Assembly: GCF_003207815.1 (NCBI RefSeq) | Contig: NZ_NKTX01000021.1 | Span: 1 to 47,395, forward strand | Source of the DNA: Komagataeibacter oboediens | GTDB taxonomy: Bacteria > Pseudomonadota > Alphaproteobacteria > Acetobacterales > Acetobacteraceae | Reading direction: 5' to 3' | Length of the DNA stretch: 47,395 nucleotides | In this document: piece after piece, positions 7,968 to 15,273 of the stretch | How positions within the stretch are numbered: the stretch's first letter is position 1 | Layout of the letters: each line of letters starts with the position of its first letter | The notes under the pieces: generated by a model | Database searches by the model: none | Told to the model about the DNA's origin: nothing | What the model saw: the letters and a program-made list of their open reading frames with translations, nothing else | Position numbers and translations under genes: made by a program

Positions 7968-8900
7968 TCATGTCCCGGTCGGCGCCCTGTCCTTCGCCCA
8001 GGGCGGATGGACAAACGCCCCGGCCAGATAATCGATGAAGGCCGTCACCCGCATGGGCCGCAGGGTACTGGCGGGCGTAACCAAGTACAGGGCCACGGGA
8101 GGCGCCTCCCACTGCGGCAGGACACGCACGAACCTGCCGGATTTCAGCCCGTCCCACACCATGAATTCCGGAAACAGCCCAAAGCCCAGCCCGGCCTCGA
8201 GTGCCGGCAGGAAGGTCTCGGCATTATCCGCCCGCAGGCGCGCGGTCTGTGACAGGACAACCTCCCGCCCGTCCGGCACCTGCCGCAGGCGGATCATGCC
8301 CGGGGCGGATGTATTGGTGTAAACGAAGCTCTTGTGGCCTTCCAGCGCACGCGGATCATCGGGATGGCCGATCCGATCCAGATATTCCGGCGTGGCCACA
8401 AGCAGTAGCCGCACCGTGCACAGCCGCCGCGCCAGCAGGGCGGAATCAGCCAGTGACGCAATACGCAGCGCCATGTCGTAGCCACCGGCCACAAGATCCA
8501 CGATGGCGTCGCTGTAATCTATGGTGATGTCTATTTCCGGATAACGCATCAGGAAATCCGGCAGCAGGGGCGCAAGGTGCCGCCCCCCGAACACCATGGG
8601 GGCGGCGACCCGTATCAGGCCCGATGGCGTCAGGGTGCCGCCACGCGCCTCCATTTCAGCGGCCTCCGCTTCAGCCAGGATACGGCTGGCATGCCCCAGC
8701 AGCCTTCGCCCGGTTTCGGTCAGGGACATCTGTCGTGAATTGCGGTTGAACAGCGCAACGCCCAGCGACTGCTCCAGCCGGCCTATGGCCTTGGACACCG
8801 TGGGTTTCGATAGCTGGATGTCCTCCGCCGCGCGGGCGAAGGATCCCCGTTCGGCCACTTTTGCGAAAATGGCCCATGCCTCAAAATCCGGCAGCCGCAT
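7968..8900 (-). CDS. LysR-family transcriptional regulator
   Basis: A 310-residue LysR regulator. The N-terminal winged helix-turn-helix covers about residues 1-65 (FAKVAERGSFARAAEDIQLSKPTVSKAIGRLEQSLG). A LysR substrate-binding domain follows from about residue 90 (LIRVAAPMVFGGRHLAPLLPDFLMRYPEIDI). The MRLPDFEAWAIF start at 8900 is preferred to the upstream codon at 8969 because it begins the normal LysR N terminus. The gene is divergent from the pirin gene, and two palindromes lie in the shared promoter region, so it probably controls pirin and itself. The inducer is unknown; quinones or aromatic compounds would fit the neighbours wrbA and pirin. Confidence 0.9.
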   Translation of the reverse strand: MRLPDFEAWAIFAKVAERGSFARAAEDIQLSKPTVSKAIGRLEQSLGVALFNRNSRQMSLTETGRRLLGHASRILAEAEAAEMEARGGTLTPSGLIRVAAPMVFGGRHLAPLLPDFLMRYPEIDITIDYSDAIVDLVAGGYDMALRIASLADSALLARRLCTVRLLLVATPEYLDRIGHPDDPRALEGHKSFVYTNTSAPGMIRLRQVPDGREVVLSQTARLRADNAETFLPALEAGLGFGLFPEFMVWDGLKSGRFVRVLPQWEAPPVALYLVTPASTLRPMRVTAFIDYLAGAFVHPPWAKDRAPTGT

Positions 8901-8976
8901 TGCATCGTCCCGCGCACTGGTTCCCACTGGCTGTTTCCATAACTGATCGTCCGGTGCCTGTCTCCCCATCCCGGTT

Positions 8977-8993
8977 ATTTATGGTCAATAAAT
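8977..8993. promoter_or_regulatory. putative LysR box (T-N11-A palindrome)
   Basis: ATTTATGGTCAATAAAT is a perfect 6-5-6 inverted repeat that contains the T-N11-A core typical of LysR-family recognition sites. It lies between the LysR start (8900) and the pirin start (9088) in an otherwise GC-rich sequence. Confidence 0.5.
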
Positions 8994-8994
8994 G

Positions 8995-9018
8995 GAAACA
9001 GTGACTTTCCTCTGTTTC
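8995..9018. promoter_or_regulatory. second palindrome in the LysR-pirin promoter region
   Basis: GAAACAG and CTGTTTC form a perfect 7-bp inverted repeat with a 10-base spacer, starting two bases after the T-N11-A palindrome. It may be a second regulator half-site (activation site) or an operator for another factor. Confidence 0.4.
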
Positions 9019-9087
9019 TATATTCACAACCCTGTCGGGACGATACCGTGCTGTCCATGGCCAACACTGGCATATGGAGAAAGCCCG

Positions 9088-9789
9088 ATGATTGAAGTAC
9101 GTCCCTTTGACCGGCTGGGTCACGCCAACCATGGCTGGCTGGATGCCCGCCACCATTTTTCATTCGCCCATTACCACGACCCTGCGCGCATGCACTGGGG
9201 CGCGCTGCGGGTCTGGAATGATGACATGATCGCACCGGGCACCGGCTTTGGCACGCATCCCCACCGGGATATGGAAATCATTACCTATATCCGCGAAGGC
9301 GCGATCACCCATACCGACAGCCTGGGCAACACGGGCCGGACGGAAGCGGGCGATGTGCAGGTCATGTCGGCGGGCACCGGCATCCGGCATGCCGAACACA
9401 ACCGTGAAAACGTGGCCACCCGCCTGTTCCAGATCTGGATCATGCCTGACCGCGCGGGCCATGCGCCCTCATGGGGTACGCGCTCGTTCCCGAAGGCAGA
9501 CCGGGCCGGGCAGTTCGTGGTTCTGGCATCCGGCCGTACGGGCGATGGAGACGCCCTGCCGATCAATGCCGATGCCCGCGTGCTGGGGGCCACGCTGAAG
9601 GCGGGACAGGTGGTGGAGTACCCGCTGGGCGCCACGCGGCTTGGCTATCTGGTTCCCGCGCGGGGCCGGGTGGACATTGAAGGCACGACAGTCGGTGAGC
9701 GTGATGGCGCCGCCATTTCCGACACCGAAACGCTGCATGTCCGCGCGCTGGAAGATAGCGAGATCATCCTGGTCGATACACTCGCCTGA
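9088..9789 (+). CDS. pirin family bicupin (YhaK-like, putative quercetin 2,3-dioxygenase)
   Basis: A 233-residue bicupin, the same length as E. coli YhaK. Metal ligands of the N-terminal cupin are in place: H57 and H59 in GTHPHRDME, H101 and E103 in IRHAEHN. Characterised pirins of this type open flavonols such as quercetin; others act in redox-linked regulation, so the physiological role is uncertain. ATG at 9088 has GGAGAAA just upstream; an earlier in-frame ATG (8992) would run through the palindromes and is rejected. It is probably controlled by the divergent LysR gene. Confidence 0.88.
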   Translation: MIEVRPFDRLGHANHGWLDARHHFSFAHYHDPARMHWGALRVWNDDMIAPGTGFGTHPHRDMEIITYIREGAITHTDSLGNTGRTEAGDVQVMSAGTGIRHAEHNRENVATRLFQIWIMPDRAGHAPSWGTRSFPKADRAGQFVVLASGRTGDGDALPINADARVLGATLKAGQVVEYPLGATRLGYLVPARGRVDIEGTTVGERDGAAISDTETLHVRALEDSEIILVDTLA

Positions 9790-9790
9790 T

Positions 9791-9852
9791 GGCGGTGGGC
9801 GGGATGCCCGCGACCGCCCTGCGAACCGGGTGGCGTCTGACCGCCACCCGGT
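9791..9852 (+). terminator. tandem hairpins downstream of pirin gene
   Basis: First hairpin: GGCGGT-GGGC with GCCC and ACCGCC (9791-9818), directly after the stop. Second: ACCGGGTGGCG with CGCCACCCGGT, a perfect 11-bp stem and 6-base loop (9825-9852). No T-run follows, but two stacked stable stems right after a gene fit transcript termination or end protection. Confidence 0.6.
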
Positions 9853-10117
9853 GCCTCTGGCCCCGCATGCCTGCCTGCGGGCTGCGCAGCCCACCCCATA
9901 AAACTGGTCGCGGGCTACACAATATGGAGAGGTCCGGCGCGGGCACCCGCCGCATCGGCTGGCGCGCGGATGGCCGCCCGTGCCGTCAGGTACGGTTCAG
10001 TTACTCATCCTGTCATCCGGCCATCCATCCGGCATGCGTTACTGCCATGCAGTATGCGGCTACCTGCCCATGTGACGATATGTAACACCCGCTCTTCGTC
10101 TACGAAGAGAGAACAGA
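9853..10117. other. intergenic stretch, promoter of the lipoprotein gene
   Basis: Together with the tandem hairpins this makes a 328-base gap. I see no gene on either strand that is not a shadow. The last 30 bases (CTCTTCGTCTACGAAGAGAG, a perfect dyad around 10092-10111) lie just before the lipoprotein start and form a short AT-richer hairpin that could affect its translation. Confidence 0.4.
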
Positions 10118-10483
10118 ATGAAAAGATTTCTTGTCCTGTCCGGTCTGGCAGTACTGGCCGGATGCGCATCCAGCCCGAAAAACATCAAGCCCACCTATAT
10201 TCCCGATACCGCCTATTCCAGCCTGGACTGCCAGCAGCTGGGGCAGGAGGAACTGAAGGAAGGGGATACGCTGGAAACCCTGACCAACAAGCAGCGTCGG
10301 GCGCACAAGACCGATACATGGGGTGTCCTTGCGCTGGGCGTGCCTCTGTCGGAAATGACGGGATCGGACGTGGCGGGCGTGCTGGCACGTGAAAAGGGCA
10401 AGATGGAAGCCATCCAGCGCATGCAGGTCGCGAAATCGTGCCCCGGCGCCGGGGCTGCCGCCATCCCGGCAACACTGGACTGA
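10118..10483 (+). CDS. small lipoprotein of unknown function
   Basis: A 121-residue protein with a clear lipoprotein signal: MKRFLVLSGLAVLAGC, lipobox LAGC with acylated Cys16. The mature chain is about 105 residues with a glycine-containing hydrophobic patch (TWGVLALGVPLSEM) flanked by charged helices (LETLTNKQRRAHK, LAREKGKMEAIQRM). This resembles widespread small proteobacterial lipoproteins with a coiled or helical hairpin, none of firm function. It should be anchored in the inner or outer membrane facing the periplasm. Near its 3' end a perfect 14-base palindrome (CCCCGGCGCCGGGG, 10441-10454) lies within the coding sequence. Confidence 0.75.
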   Translation: MKRFLVLSGLAVLAGCASSPKNIKPTYIPDTAYSSLDCQQLGQEELKEGDTLETLTNKQRRAHKTDTWGVLALGVPLSEMTGSDVAGVLAREKGKMEAIQRMQVAKSCPGAGAAAIPATLD

Positions 10484-10784
10484 TCCCTGCCCCGGTCTTT
10501 ATCGCCTCCGGCCTGATATTGCCGCCATGGGCGACGGGGCTTTTTCTGGCCGCATTTTCATGATTCACTGAACAGCATGATCAGGATGGAATATGGCGAC
10601 AGGGTGACATGACACCGCCCGCCCTGATGGGATTGACGTGCGAAATCCCGCCTGCCACGACGGCACCAGGCCGGGCGGCCACGATCATGTGCGTCAACCG
10701 CGACACGTTCCATGTGTTCATGGCCGGGCATGCGAACTGCCCGGTCCCCGCCCCGAACCCCATCACAGTTGTTGAGAGAACCAC
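10484..10784. other. intergenic region with possible terminator
   Basis: A GCCCCGGTC segment just after the lipoprotein stop can pair with GACGGGGC at about 10533-10540, which is followed by TTTTT (10541-10545), suggesting a terminator with a long branched loop. The rest up to the mutase start shows no gene. The mutase ribosome binding site is GAGAGAA close to 10770. Confidence 0.4.
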
Positions 10785-12260
10785 ATGAAAATAGCCCAGT
10801 GGATGAAGCAGTCCGGTGTCGCCTTCGGGACCAGCGGCGCGCGTGGCCTTGTAACCGCCATGACGGATTCCGTCTGCTTCGCCTATACGGTGGGTTATCT
10901 GGAGCATCTGGGCACGCTGGGGGAATTCGGGCCGGGCACGCAGGTTGCGGTGGCAGGTGACCTGCGGCCCAGCACGCCGCATATCCTGCGGGCCTGTGTC
11001 GCGGCCATTACGTATATGAGGGGCGTGCCGGTTTTCTGCGGGTACGTGCCCACGCCCGCGCTGTGCCTGCATGCGTTCACGCTGGGTATCCCCTCGCTTA
11101 TGGTAACAGGCAGCCATATCCCGGCGGACCGCAATGGCATCAAGTTCAATCGTGCGCGGGGCGAATTCCTCAAAACCGACGAAGCCGCCATGCGCGAACA
11201 GGACGTCACCCTGCCTGATGGCTGGTTCGATGCCAACGGCGCACTTGCGCGTGACATCGTGCTGCCGGTCATAACGGATGTCGTGCCGGGCTTTGTCGCC
11301 CGTTACCGTGATTTTTTTGGTCCCGATGCCCTGTCCGGGCTGAAACTCGGCATTTACCAGCATTCCGCCGTGGGGCGTGACGTGATGGTGGAAATTGTCG
11401 AGGCACTGGGTGGCACCGCCGTGCCGCTGGGCCGCAAGGACGATTTCATTCCCGTCGATACCGAAGCCGTGCGGCCTGAAGACGCGGCACTGGCGCGCGA
11501 ATGGGCCAGTGATGGCACGCTGGACGCCATCCTGACGACCGATGGCGATTCCGACCGCCCGCTGCTGGCCGACCGGCACGGCAACTGGCTGCGGGGGGAT
11601 GTTCTGGGGATCATTGCCGCGCGTTTCCTTGGCGCAGCCGCCGTGACCACACCGGTCAGCAGCAATACCGCGCTGGAACAGGCGGGTTTTGCGCGGGATA
11701 TCCGGCGCACCCGCATCGGTTCTCCCTTTGTCGTCGCCGCCATGACCGAAGCGGCCGAAGCCGGGCTGCTTCCCTCCGTCGGGTATGAAGCCAATGGCGG
11801 TTTCCTACTGGCCAGTGACGTAACGCAGGACACGCGCACCCTTCGGGCGTTGCCCACGCGGGATTCCATCCTGCCCATGATCTGCGCCCTTGTCGCCGCA
11901 CGGCAGCAGGGGGTAGATCTGGCGGGCCTTGTGGCCACCCTGCCCCGGCGCTTTACGCTGAGTGACCGGCTGGCAGAAATGCCAACGGCCCGCAGCCAGG
12001 CACAGATCGCAGCCCTGCGGCAGGACCCGGACACGGGGGCGGCATCACTAGGGCTGCTTGATGCCTGCGGCGGGCTTGCGCATGTCGATGAAACCGATGG
12101 CCTGCGCATGACCTTCGACAATGGTGAAATCGTGCACCTGCGCCCATCGGGCAACGCGCCGGAACTGCGGGTTTATGTGGAGGGCGACAGTCCGGAACGC
12201 ACGGCCGAACTGCTGAAAACCGGCATGGAGGCCGTCAGTGCCTGGCGCACGGCGTCCTGA
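10785..12260 (+). CDS. phosphohexomutase (phosphomannomutase/phosphoglucomutase family)
   Basis: A 491-residue alpha-D-phosphohexomutase, interconverting sugar 1- and 6-phosphates. The four active-site loops are visible: the phosphoserine loop VTGSHIP (Ser110, with Gly instead of the common Ala before it), the metal loop TDGDSDRP (Asp253, 255, 257), a sugar-recognition loop near GYEANGGFLL, and the phosphate-binding RPSGNAPELR near residue 457. Choice between mannose and glucose cannot be settled; GYEANGG contains the Glu usual for both. The product would feed polysaccharide or nucleotide-sugar synthesis. Transcribed alone, with GAGAGAACC before the ATG. Confidence 0.88.
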   Translation: MKIAQWMKQSGVAFGTSGARGLVTAMTDSVCFAYTVGYLEHLGTLGEFGPGTQVAVAGDLRPSTPHILRACVAAITYMRGVPVFCGYVPTPALCLHAFTLGIPSLMVTGSHIPADRNGIKFNRARGEFLKTDEAAMREQDVTLPDGWFDANGALARDIVLPVITDVVPGFVARYRDFFGPDALSGLKLGIYQHSAVGRDVMVEIVEALGGTAVPLGRKDDFIPVDTEAVRPEDAALAREWASDGTLDAILTTDGDSDRPLLADRHGNWLRGDVLGIIAARFLGAAAVTTPVSSNTALEQAGFARDIRRTRIGSPFVVAAMTEAAEAGLLPSVGYEANGGFLLASDVTQDTRTLRALPTRDSILPMICALVAARQQGVDLAGLVATLPRRFTLSDRLAEMPTARSQAQIAALRQDPDTGAASLGLLDACGGLAHVDETDGLRMTFDNGEIVHLRPSGNAPELRVYVEGDSPERTAELLKTGMEAVSAWRTAS

Positions 12261-12360
12261 CTGCATCCCGGTATCTGACCAGACCGAAACCGGCACGGCT
12301 TCGCACCCCTGAACCATCGCCCATATCCGGCGTTGCACCCGCAGCGACCGGGGGCCTGTC

Positions 12361-12546
12361 ATGCGCCGTATCCTGAACACAATCATGCTCTGGGCCGCCA
12401 CCTCCTGCCTTGCAGGCTGTCAGGACCGGCACCGTGAACGTCCCCTGTACTGGCATGAAGTGCAGCACCGGACCGCGCACCCGGACGCGGCGCCCGTAGG
12501 TCACCCCGCTGCGCAGGCAGCGGGGCAGACTGTCATTTCAAAATAA
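12361..12546 (+). CDS. possible small lipoprotein, unknown
   Basis: A 61-residue frame beginning MRRILNTIMLWAATSCLAGC has a good lipoprotein signal (LAGC, Cys20) and a short polar, His- and Pro-rich tail (HPDAAPVGHPAAQ). The ribosome binding site is weak (GGGGGCC). The last third of the frame overlaps a perfect 9-bp hairpin. It may be a real micro-lipoprotein; the lipobox is the main support. Confidence 0.45.
   Translation: MRRILNTIMLWAATSCLAGCQDRHRERPLYWHEVQHRTAHPDAAPVGHPAAQAAGQTVISK
12504..12525 (+). terminator. hairpin inside the end of the small lipoprotein frame
   Basis: CCCCGCTGC and GCAGCGGGG form a perfect 9-bp stem with a 4-base loop about 20 bases before the TAA. The sequence after the stop is AT-rich, with a T8 run at 12558-12565, too far away for a classic intrinsic terminator. 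Confidence 0.4.
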
Positions 12547-12765
12547 ACCGGCAGGTACTTTTTTTTATAAAGACAGCATGCTTCCAGCAGGACGGTCCAT
12601 GCGCGGATGCCCCCGGAACAGATATCCGGACATGTATCAAGGACGGCGACACCCTGCCCTGCATGCGGCACCAAGGCAGCCATGAAGCCTGTTGTCTTGA
12701 CGTGGCCTTTGCGGCATGAGGGTGCGTACCAGCACTCCAATTCTTGTCTGTCAGCAGGTTTTTAT

Positions 12766-13794
12766 ATGTCCGAGCATACGCCCATTGGTCTTGATAACGC
12801 GGCCGCCCCCGTCCGGGCGCTGACCCATTCGGGGAATTTCCACGTTGATGAGACGCTGGGATATGTCATCCTTCACTATGCCCTTGCACCCGAAGGCGAC
12901 CTGCGCGGGCGCGTTCTGGGGGACGCACCTGCGGACCGGCTGGCGTTCACCCGTTCGCGTTCGCCCGAGCGGATCGCGGCATCGGATATCGTATTTGACG
13001 TCGGCGGCCAGTATGCCCCGGACAGGGGGCGATACGACCATCACATGAAGGACAAGCCCCTGCGTGATGATGGAACGCCCTACAGCGCCGCAGGCCTGCT
13101 GTGGAAGGATTACGGCACGGCCGCCATTCGCAATATCCTGCGGGTTCCGGCCGAGGATACGGATGTCGCCGCCATATGGCAGGCCATCGACAGGTCGCTG
13201 GTCCTGCCGATTGACGAGGACGACAATGGCGTCGTGAAGATGGGCAAGCTGTCGCTGGCGGATATCGTCTCCTCCTGTCGTCCGGCATGGGACACCACCG
13301 AACTGTATGGCCCGGAAGAAGCCAAGCGGCGTGAAACGCTGGGCTTCGCCAATGCCGCGACAACCGTTGCCGGTCATCTGGTCAACGTGGTGGACCGCGT
13401 GCGCGCCAGCCTGAAGGCGGCAAACCGGGTCATGGCCGCCTATGAAGCCGCCGAAGACAAGCGCATCCTGCTGATGGATACGGGCATGCCGACCGAAAAG
13501 GTCATTTTTGAAAATGACCTGCCTGTCGTCTATGTCGTCTCGCCCGCCGCGCCCGACCGCTGGAACGTCAAGGCCGTGCCCCCCACACGCGGCGATTTCG
13601 GGCAGCGCGTCTCCCTGCCCGAGGCATGGCGTGGTCTGGACGGCCCGGCACTGGCCAAGGTATCAGGCGTGACTGACGCGGTATTTGCCCATCCCGCCCG
13701 CTTCATCTGCGGGGCAGGCAGCAGGGAAGGCGCGCTGCAGATGGCGCGTCTGGCGCTGAAGATCAACGACGAACTGGAACAGGCCGGGGACTGA
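12766..13794 (+). CDS. MYG1 family protein (DHH-like predicted exonuclease)
   Basis: A 342-residue member of the MYG1/UPF0160 family, conserved from bacteria to man; the eukaryotic member is a 3'-5' RNA exonuclease. The DHH-type metal motifs are visible: THSGNFHVDETL near residues 23-34, then DVGGQYAPDRGRYDHHMKD near 81-99, and later ALVLPIDEDDNG-type acidic residues. The C-terminal half has GKLSLADIVSSCRPAW and the terminal FICGAGSREGALQMA, as in family members. Start at 12766 (MSEHTPIG) is chosen because family homology begins there; the frame is open upstream to 12607 without similarity. Cytosolic RNA processing is inferred. Confidence 0.85.
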   Translation: MSEHTPIGLDNAAAPVRALTHSGNFHVDETLGYVILHYALAPEGDLRGRVLGDAPADRLAFTRSRSPERIAASDIVFDVGGQYAPDRGRYDHHMKDKPLRDDGTPYSAAGLLWKDYGTAAIRNILRVPAEDTDVAAIWQAIDRSLVLPIDEDDNGVVKMGKLSLADIVSSCRPAWDTTELYGPEEAKRRETLGFANAATTVAGHLVNVVDRVRASLKAANRVMAAYEAAEDKRILLMDTGMPTEKVIFENDLPVVYVVSPAAPDRWNVKAVPPTRGDFGQRVSLPEAWRGLDGPALAKVSGVTDAVFAHPARFICGAGSREGALQMARLALKINDELEQAGD

Positions 13795-13990
13795 TCCGGC
13801 CGACTGTCGCCCCTGTTCCCTCCCGATGCACGGACATCGTGGCGGGGCGGCCGGCATGATGCCGGAAACGTGATGGCAGATCCTGCCCGCCTGCCCGCTT
13901 GCGGGGGCCATGCCCCCCTTTCGGAGCAAATGGGGGCTGCCTACATGGCATCCATCGGGCGGGTCCTTTCCGTCCGGACTGGAGGTCACC
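13795..13990 (+). promoter_or_regulatory. hairpin-rich leader upstream of the microprotein pair
   Basis: This 196-base gap holds CCGGCA-TGA-TGCCGG (13851-13865), then GGGGGC-CAT-GCCCCC (about 13903-13917) followed by CTTTC, then a GGGGGCTGCC segment that could pair alternatively with the same GGGGGC/GCCCCC elements. It ends in the GGAGG ribosome binding site of the first microprotein. The layout would fit a leader with alternative structures, but I match no known riboswitch. Confidence 0.35.
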
Positions 13991-14098
13991 ATGGTCAGGG
14001 AAACCCGTTACCGCTCAAACCCCGACATGATCGATATGATCGGTATTGGCATGGTCCTGCTGACCCTTGCCCTATGGCTGTCGTTCATTTTCATCTGA
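13991..14098 (+). CDS. single-helix membrane microprotein (35 residues)
   Basis: ATG at 13991 sits six bases after a perfect GGAGG. The product has a polar, charged N terminus (MVRETRYRSNPDMIDM) and one hydrophobic helix from about residue 16 to the end (IGIGMVLLTLALWLSFIFI). It would lie in the inner membrane with only a cytoplasmic or periplasmic tail at the N side. Function is unknown. The strong ribosome binding site and the second microprotein downstream support that it is real. Confidence 0.6.
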   Translation: MVRETRYRSNPDMIDMIGIGMVLLTLALWLSFIFI

Positions 14099-14162
14099 TG
14101 GTGCAGGCGCGTCCCATGGACGCATCGCCTGTCCTGCCGCACTACATCTACCGGAGGCTGCA

Positions 14163-14297
14163 ATGTGGACACACCTGCGACGCCAGCGTCTGGCTGGCAT
14201 ACCACGGACAGGATGGATGGGCAGATGGGATATTATGGGACCAGCGCTGATCGCCGCCGCGTTCGCACTGTCCACGGCCATGATATTCCTGTTCTGA
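14163..14297 (+). CDS. single-helix membrane microprotein (44 residues)
   Basis: ATG at 14163 is preceded by GGAGG with a six-base spacer. The protein starts with a strongly basic segment (WTHLRRQRLAGIPRTGWMGRW) and ends in one transmembrane helix (about residues 24-44, MGPALIAAAFALSTAMIFLF). It lies 64 bases after the 35-residue microprotein on the same strand and before a good terminator hairpin, so the two probably form one transcript. Such basic-plus-helix microproteins often modulate a larger membrane partner; no partner gene is adjacent, so the role is unknown. Confidence 0.6.
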   Translation: MWTHLRRQRLAGIPRTGWMGRWDIMGPALIAAAFALSTAMIFLF

Positions 14298-14320
14298 CAT
14301 CCTTCTCATCCCTTTTTCCG

Positions 14321-14353
14321 GAAAGCCCGGTGGCACAGCGCTGCCGGGCTTTC
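14321..14353 (+). terminator. terminator after the microprotein pair
   Basis: GAAAGCCCGG and CCGGGCTTTC form a perfect 10-bp stem with a 13-base loop, 23 bases after the second microprotein stop. The A-rich left arm and T-rich right arm give a short U-stretch at the end of the stem. Confidence 0.65.
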
Positions 14354-14462
14354 TGCTGTCCTGTTACGTGCTGTCGCGTCGGGGTGTCATACCTCCCCTG
14401 ATTGGCGTCGCTGTCGCCGGTACGTTAGGCTGGCACCCCGATTGCCGTGGAGAGATTACATT

Positions 14463-14801
14463 ATGGACCCCAAGACCATTGCCGAAGCCTACTTCACGCT
14501 GGGCACCCATATCGAGGACAGTCAGGCGCGCGTCAGTGATGCAGCCGAAGCACTGATCCCCCTTGTCCGGCGCGGCGACCAGAACGCCGTGCAGGCACTG
14601 GGCAACCTGCGCAAGGCGGCGGTGTCCATGCAGGCCGAACGGCAGTGGGCCGAATATCTGTGGCAGCTTGCATCGGGCAAGAACCCGCCACCACCTGCGG
14701 CCGCCCCCACGACGACAGCGGCACCAACGCCGGATGATACGGCTTCGCCCCGCACGTTCCTTGATAACCTGCTTGGCGACCTGATCACCCTACTGCCCTG
14801 A
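14463..14801 (+). CDS. hypothetical soluble protein, helical with Pro/Ala/Thr linker
   Basis: A 112-residue protein. Residues 1-70 look alpha-helical (MDPKTIAEAYFTLGTHIEDSQARVSDAAEALIPLVRRGDQNAVQALGN...). They are followed by a low-complexity linker of Pro, Ala and Thr (KNPPPPAAAPTTTAAPTPDD), and then a short amphipathic end (TFLDNLLGDLITLLP). GGAGAG lies upstream of the ATG. No signal peptide and no domain that I recognise. A hairpin follows the stop. The tail helix on a flexible linker could be a docking segment, which is a guess. Confidence 0.6.
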   Translation: MDPKTIAEAYFTLGTHIEDSQARVSDAAEALIPLVRRGDQNAVQALGNLRKAAVSMQAERQWAEYLWQLASGKNPPPPAAAPTTTAAPTPDDTASPRTFLDNLLGDLITLLP

Positions 14802-14807
14802 TACAAC

Positions 14808-14836
14808 ACCGGGCGGATTCATTTGGTGCGCCCGGT
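14808..14836 (+). terminator. hairpin after the 112-residue protein gene
   Basis: ACCGGGCG and CGCCCGGT, a perfect 8-bp stem with a 13-base loop, starting 7 bases after the TGA. No T-run follows directly. Confidence 0.5.
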
Positions 14837-14990
14837 CTGGTGCATATATGTGGTGGTATTCATGACATGGAATATCAGATATATAATTATATACTGATCC
14901 GGAATACTTATGGAAAATATTTGTGTTCATGCATTGAAGCGCTCCCTCTGACCATCAACATATATTGATATCATAAGGAGTTATCTTAAC
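14837..14990 (+). promoter_or_regulatory. AT-rich promoter region of the 80-residue protein gene
   Basis: Unlike its surroundings this stretch is rich in A and T (around 14875-14900 a long run of alternating A/T, and TTGATATCAT near 14963-14973 with the TGATATCA palindrome). It ends in AAGGAGTTATC before the ATG at 14991. It probably holds a strong promoter, and possibly an operator at the palindrome. Confidence 0.4.
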
Positions 14991-15233
14991 ATGCCCGAAC
15001 ATAAAGTTCCTCATGCCGCCGGTTCCATTCATGACCTGGTACGCAAGGCCACACATTCGCCTGCCATCATGACAAAGGCGGAAACCATCCGTCTGGCCGA
15101 ACACGTGCTGAAAGGCGGCGAACACGCCACGGAAGAGGAGCAGGCAATCGCCAAACGGGCCGCGCTTGACCCCGACGGCGTCAATGCCGCTGAAATCCAG
15201 CTTCTGGGCAAGCGCGCAGCGGCAAAGAAGTAA
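14991..15233 (+). CDS. small hypothetical protein (80 residues)
   Basis: A charged soluble protein of 80 residues, with His/Ala-rich N terminus and two probable helices (MTKAETIRLAEHVLKGG and EEEQAIAKRAALD) ending in a Lys-rich tail (LLGKRAAAKK). AAGGAG upstream of the ATG and the AT-rich promoter suggest good expression. I do not recognise a family. Small basic-tailed, helix-turn proteins like this are often nucleic-acid associated or stress-related, but nothing in the sequence proves it. Confidence 0.65.
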   Translation: MPEHKVPHAAGSIHDLVRKATHSPAIMTKAETIRLAEHVLKGGEHATEEEQAIAKRAALDPDGVNAAEIQLLGKRAAAKK

Positions 15234-15259
15234 ACCACTCAACCCGACATGACATGGGG

Positions 15260-15273
15260 GGCGGCATGCCGCC
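15260..15273 (+). terminator. palindromic hairpin after the 80-residue protein gene
   Basis: GGCGGCATGCCGCC is a perfect 14-base palindrome preceded by a G-run and followed by TTTC, 27 bases after the stop. Confidence 0.4.
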
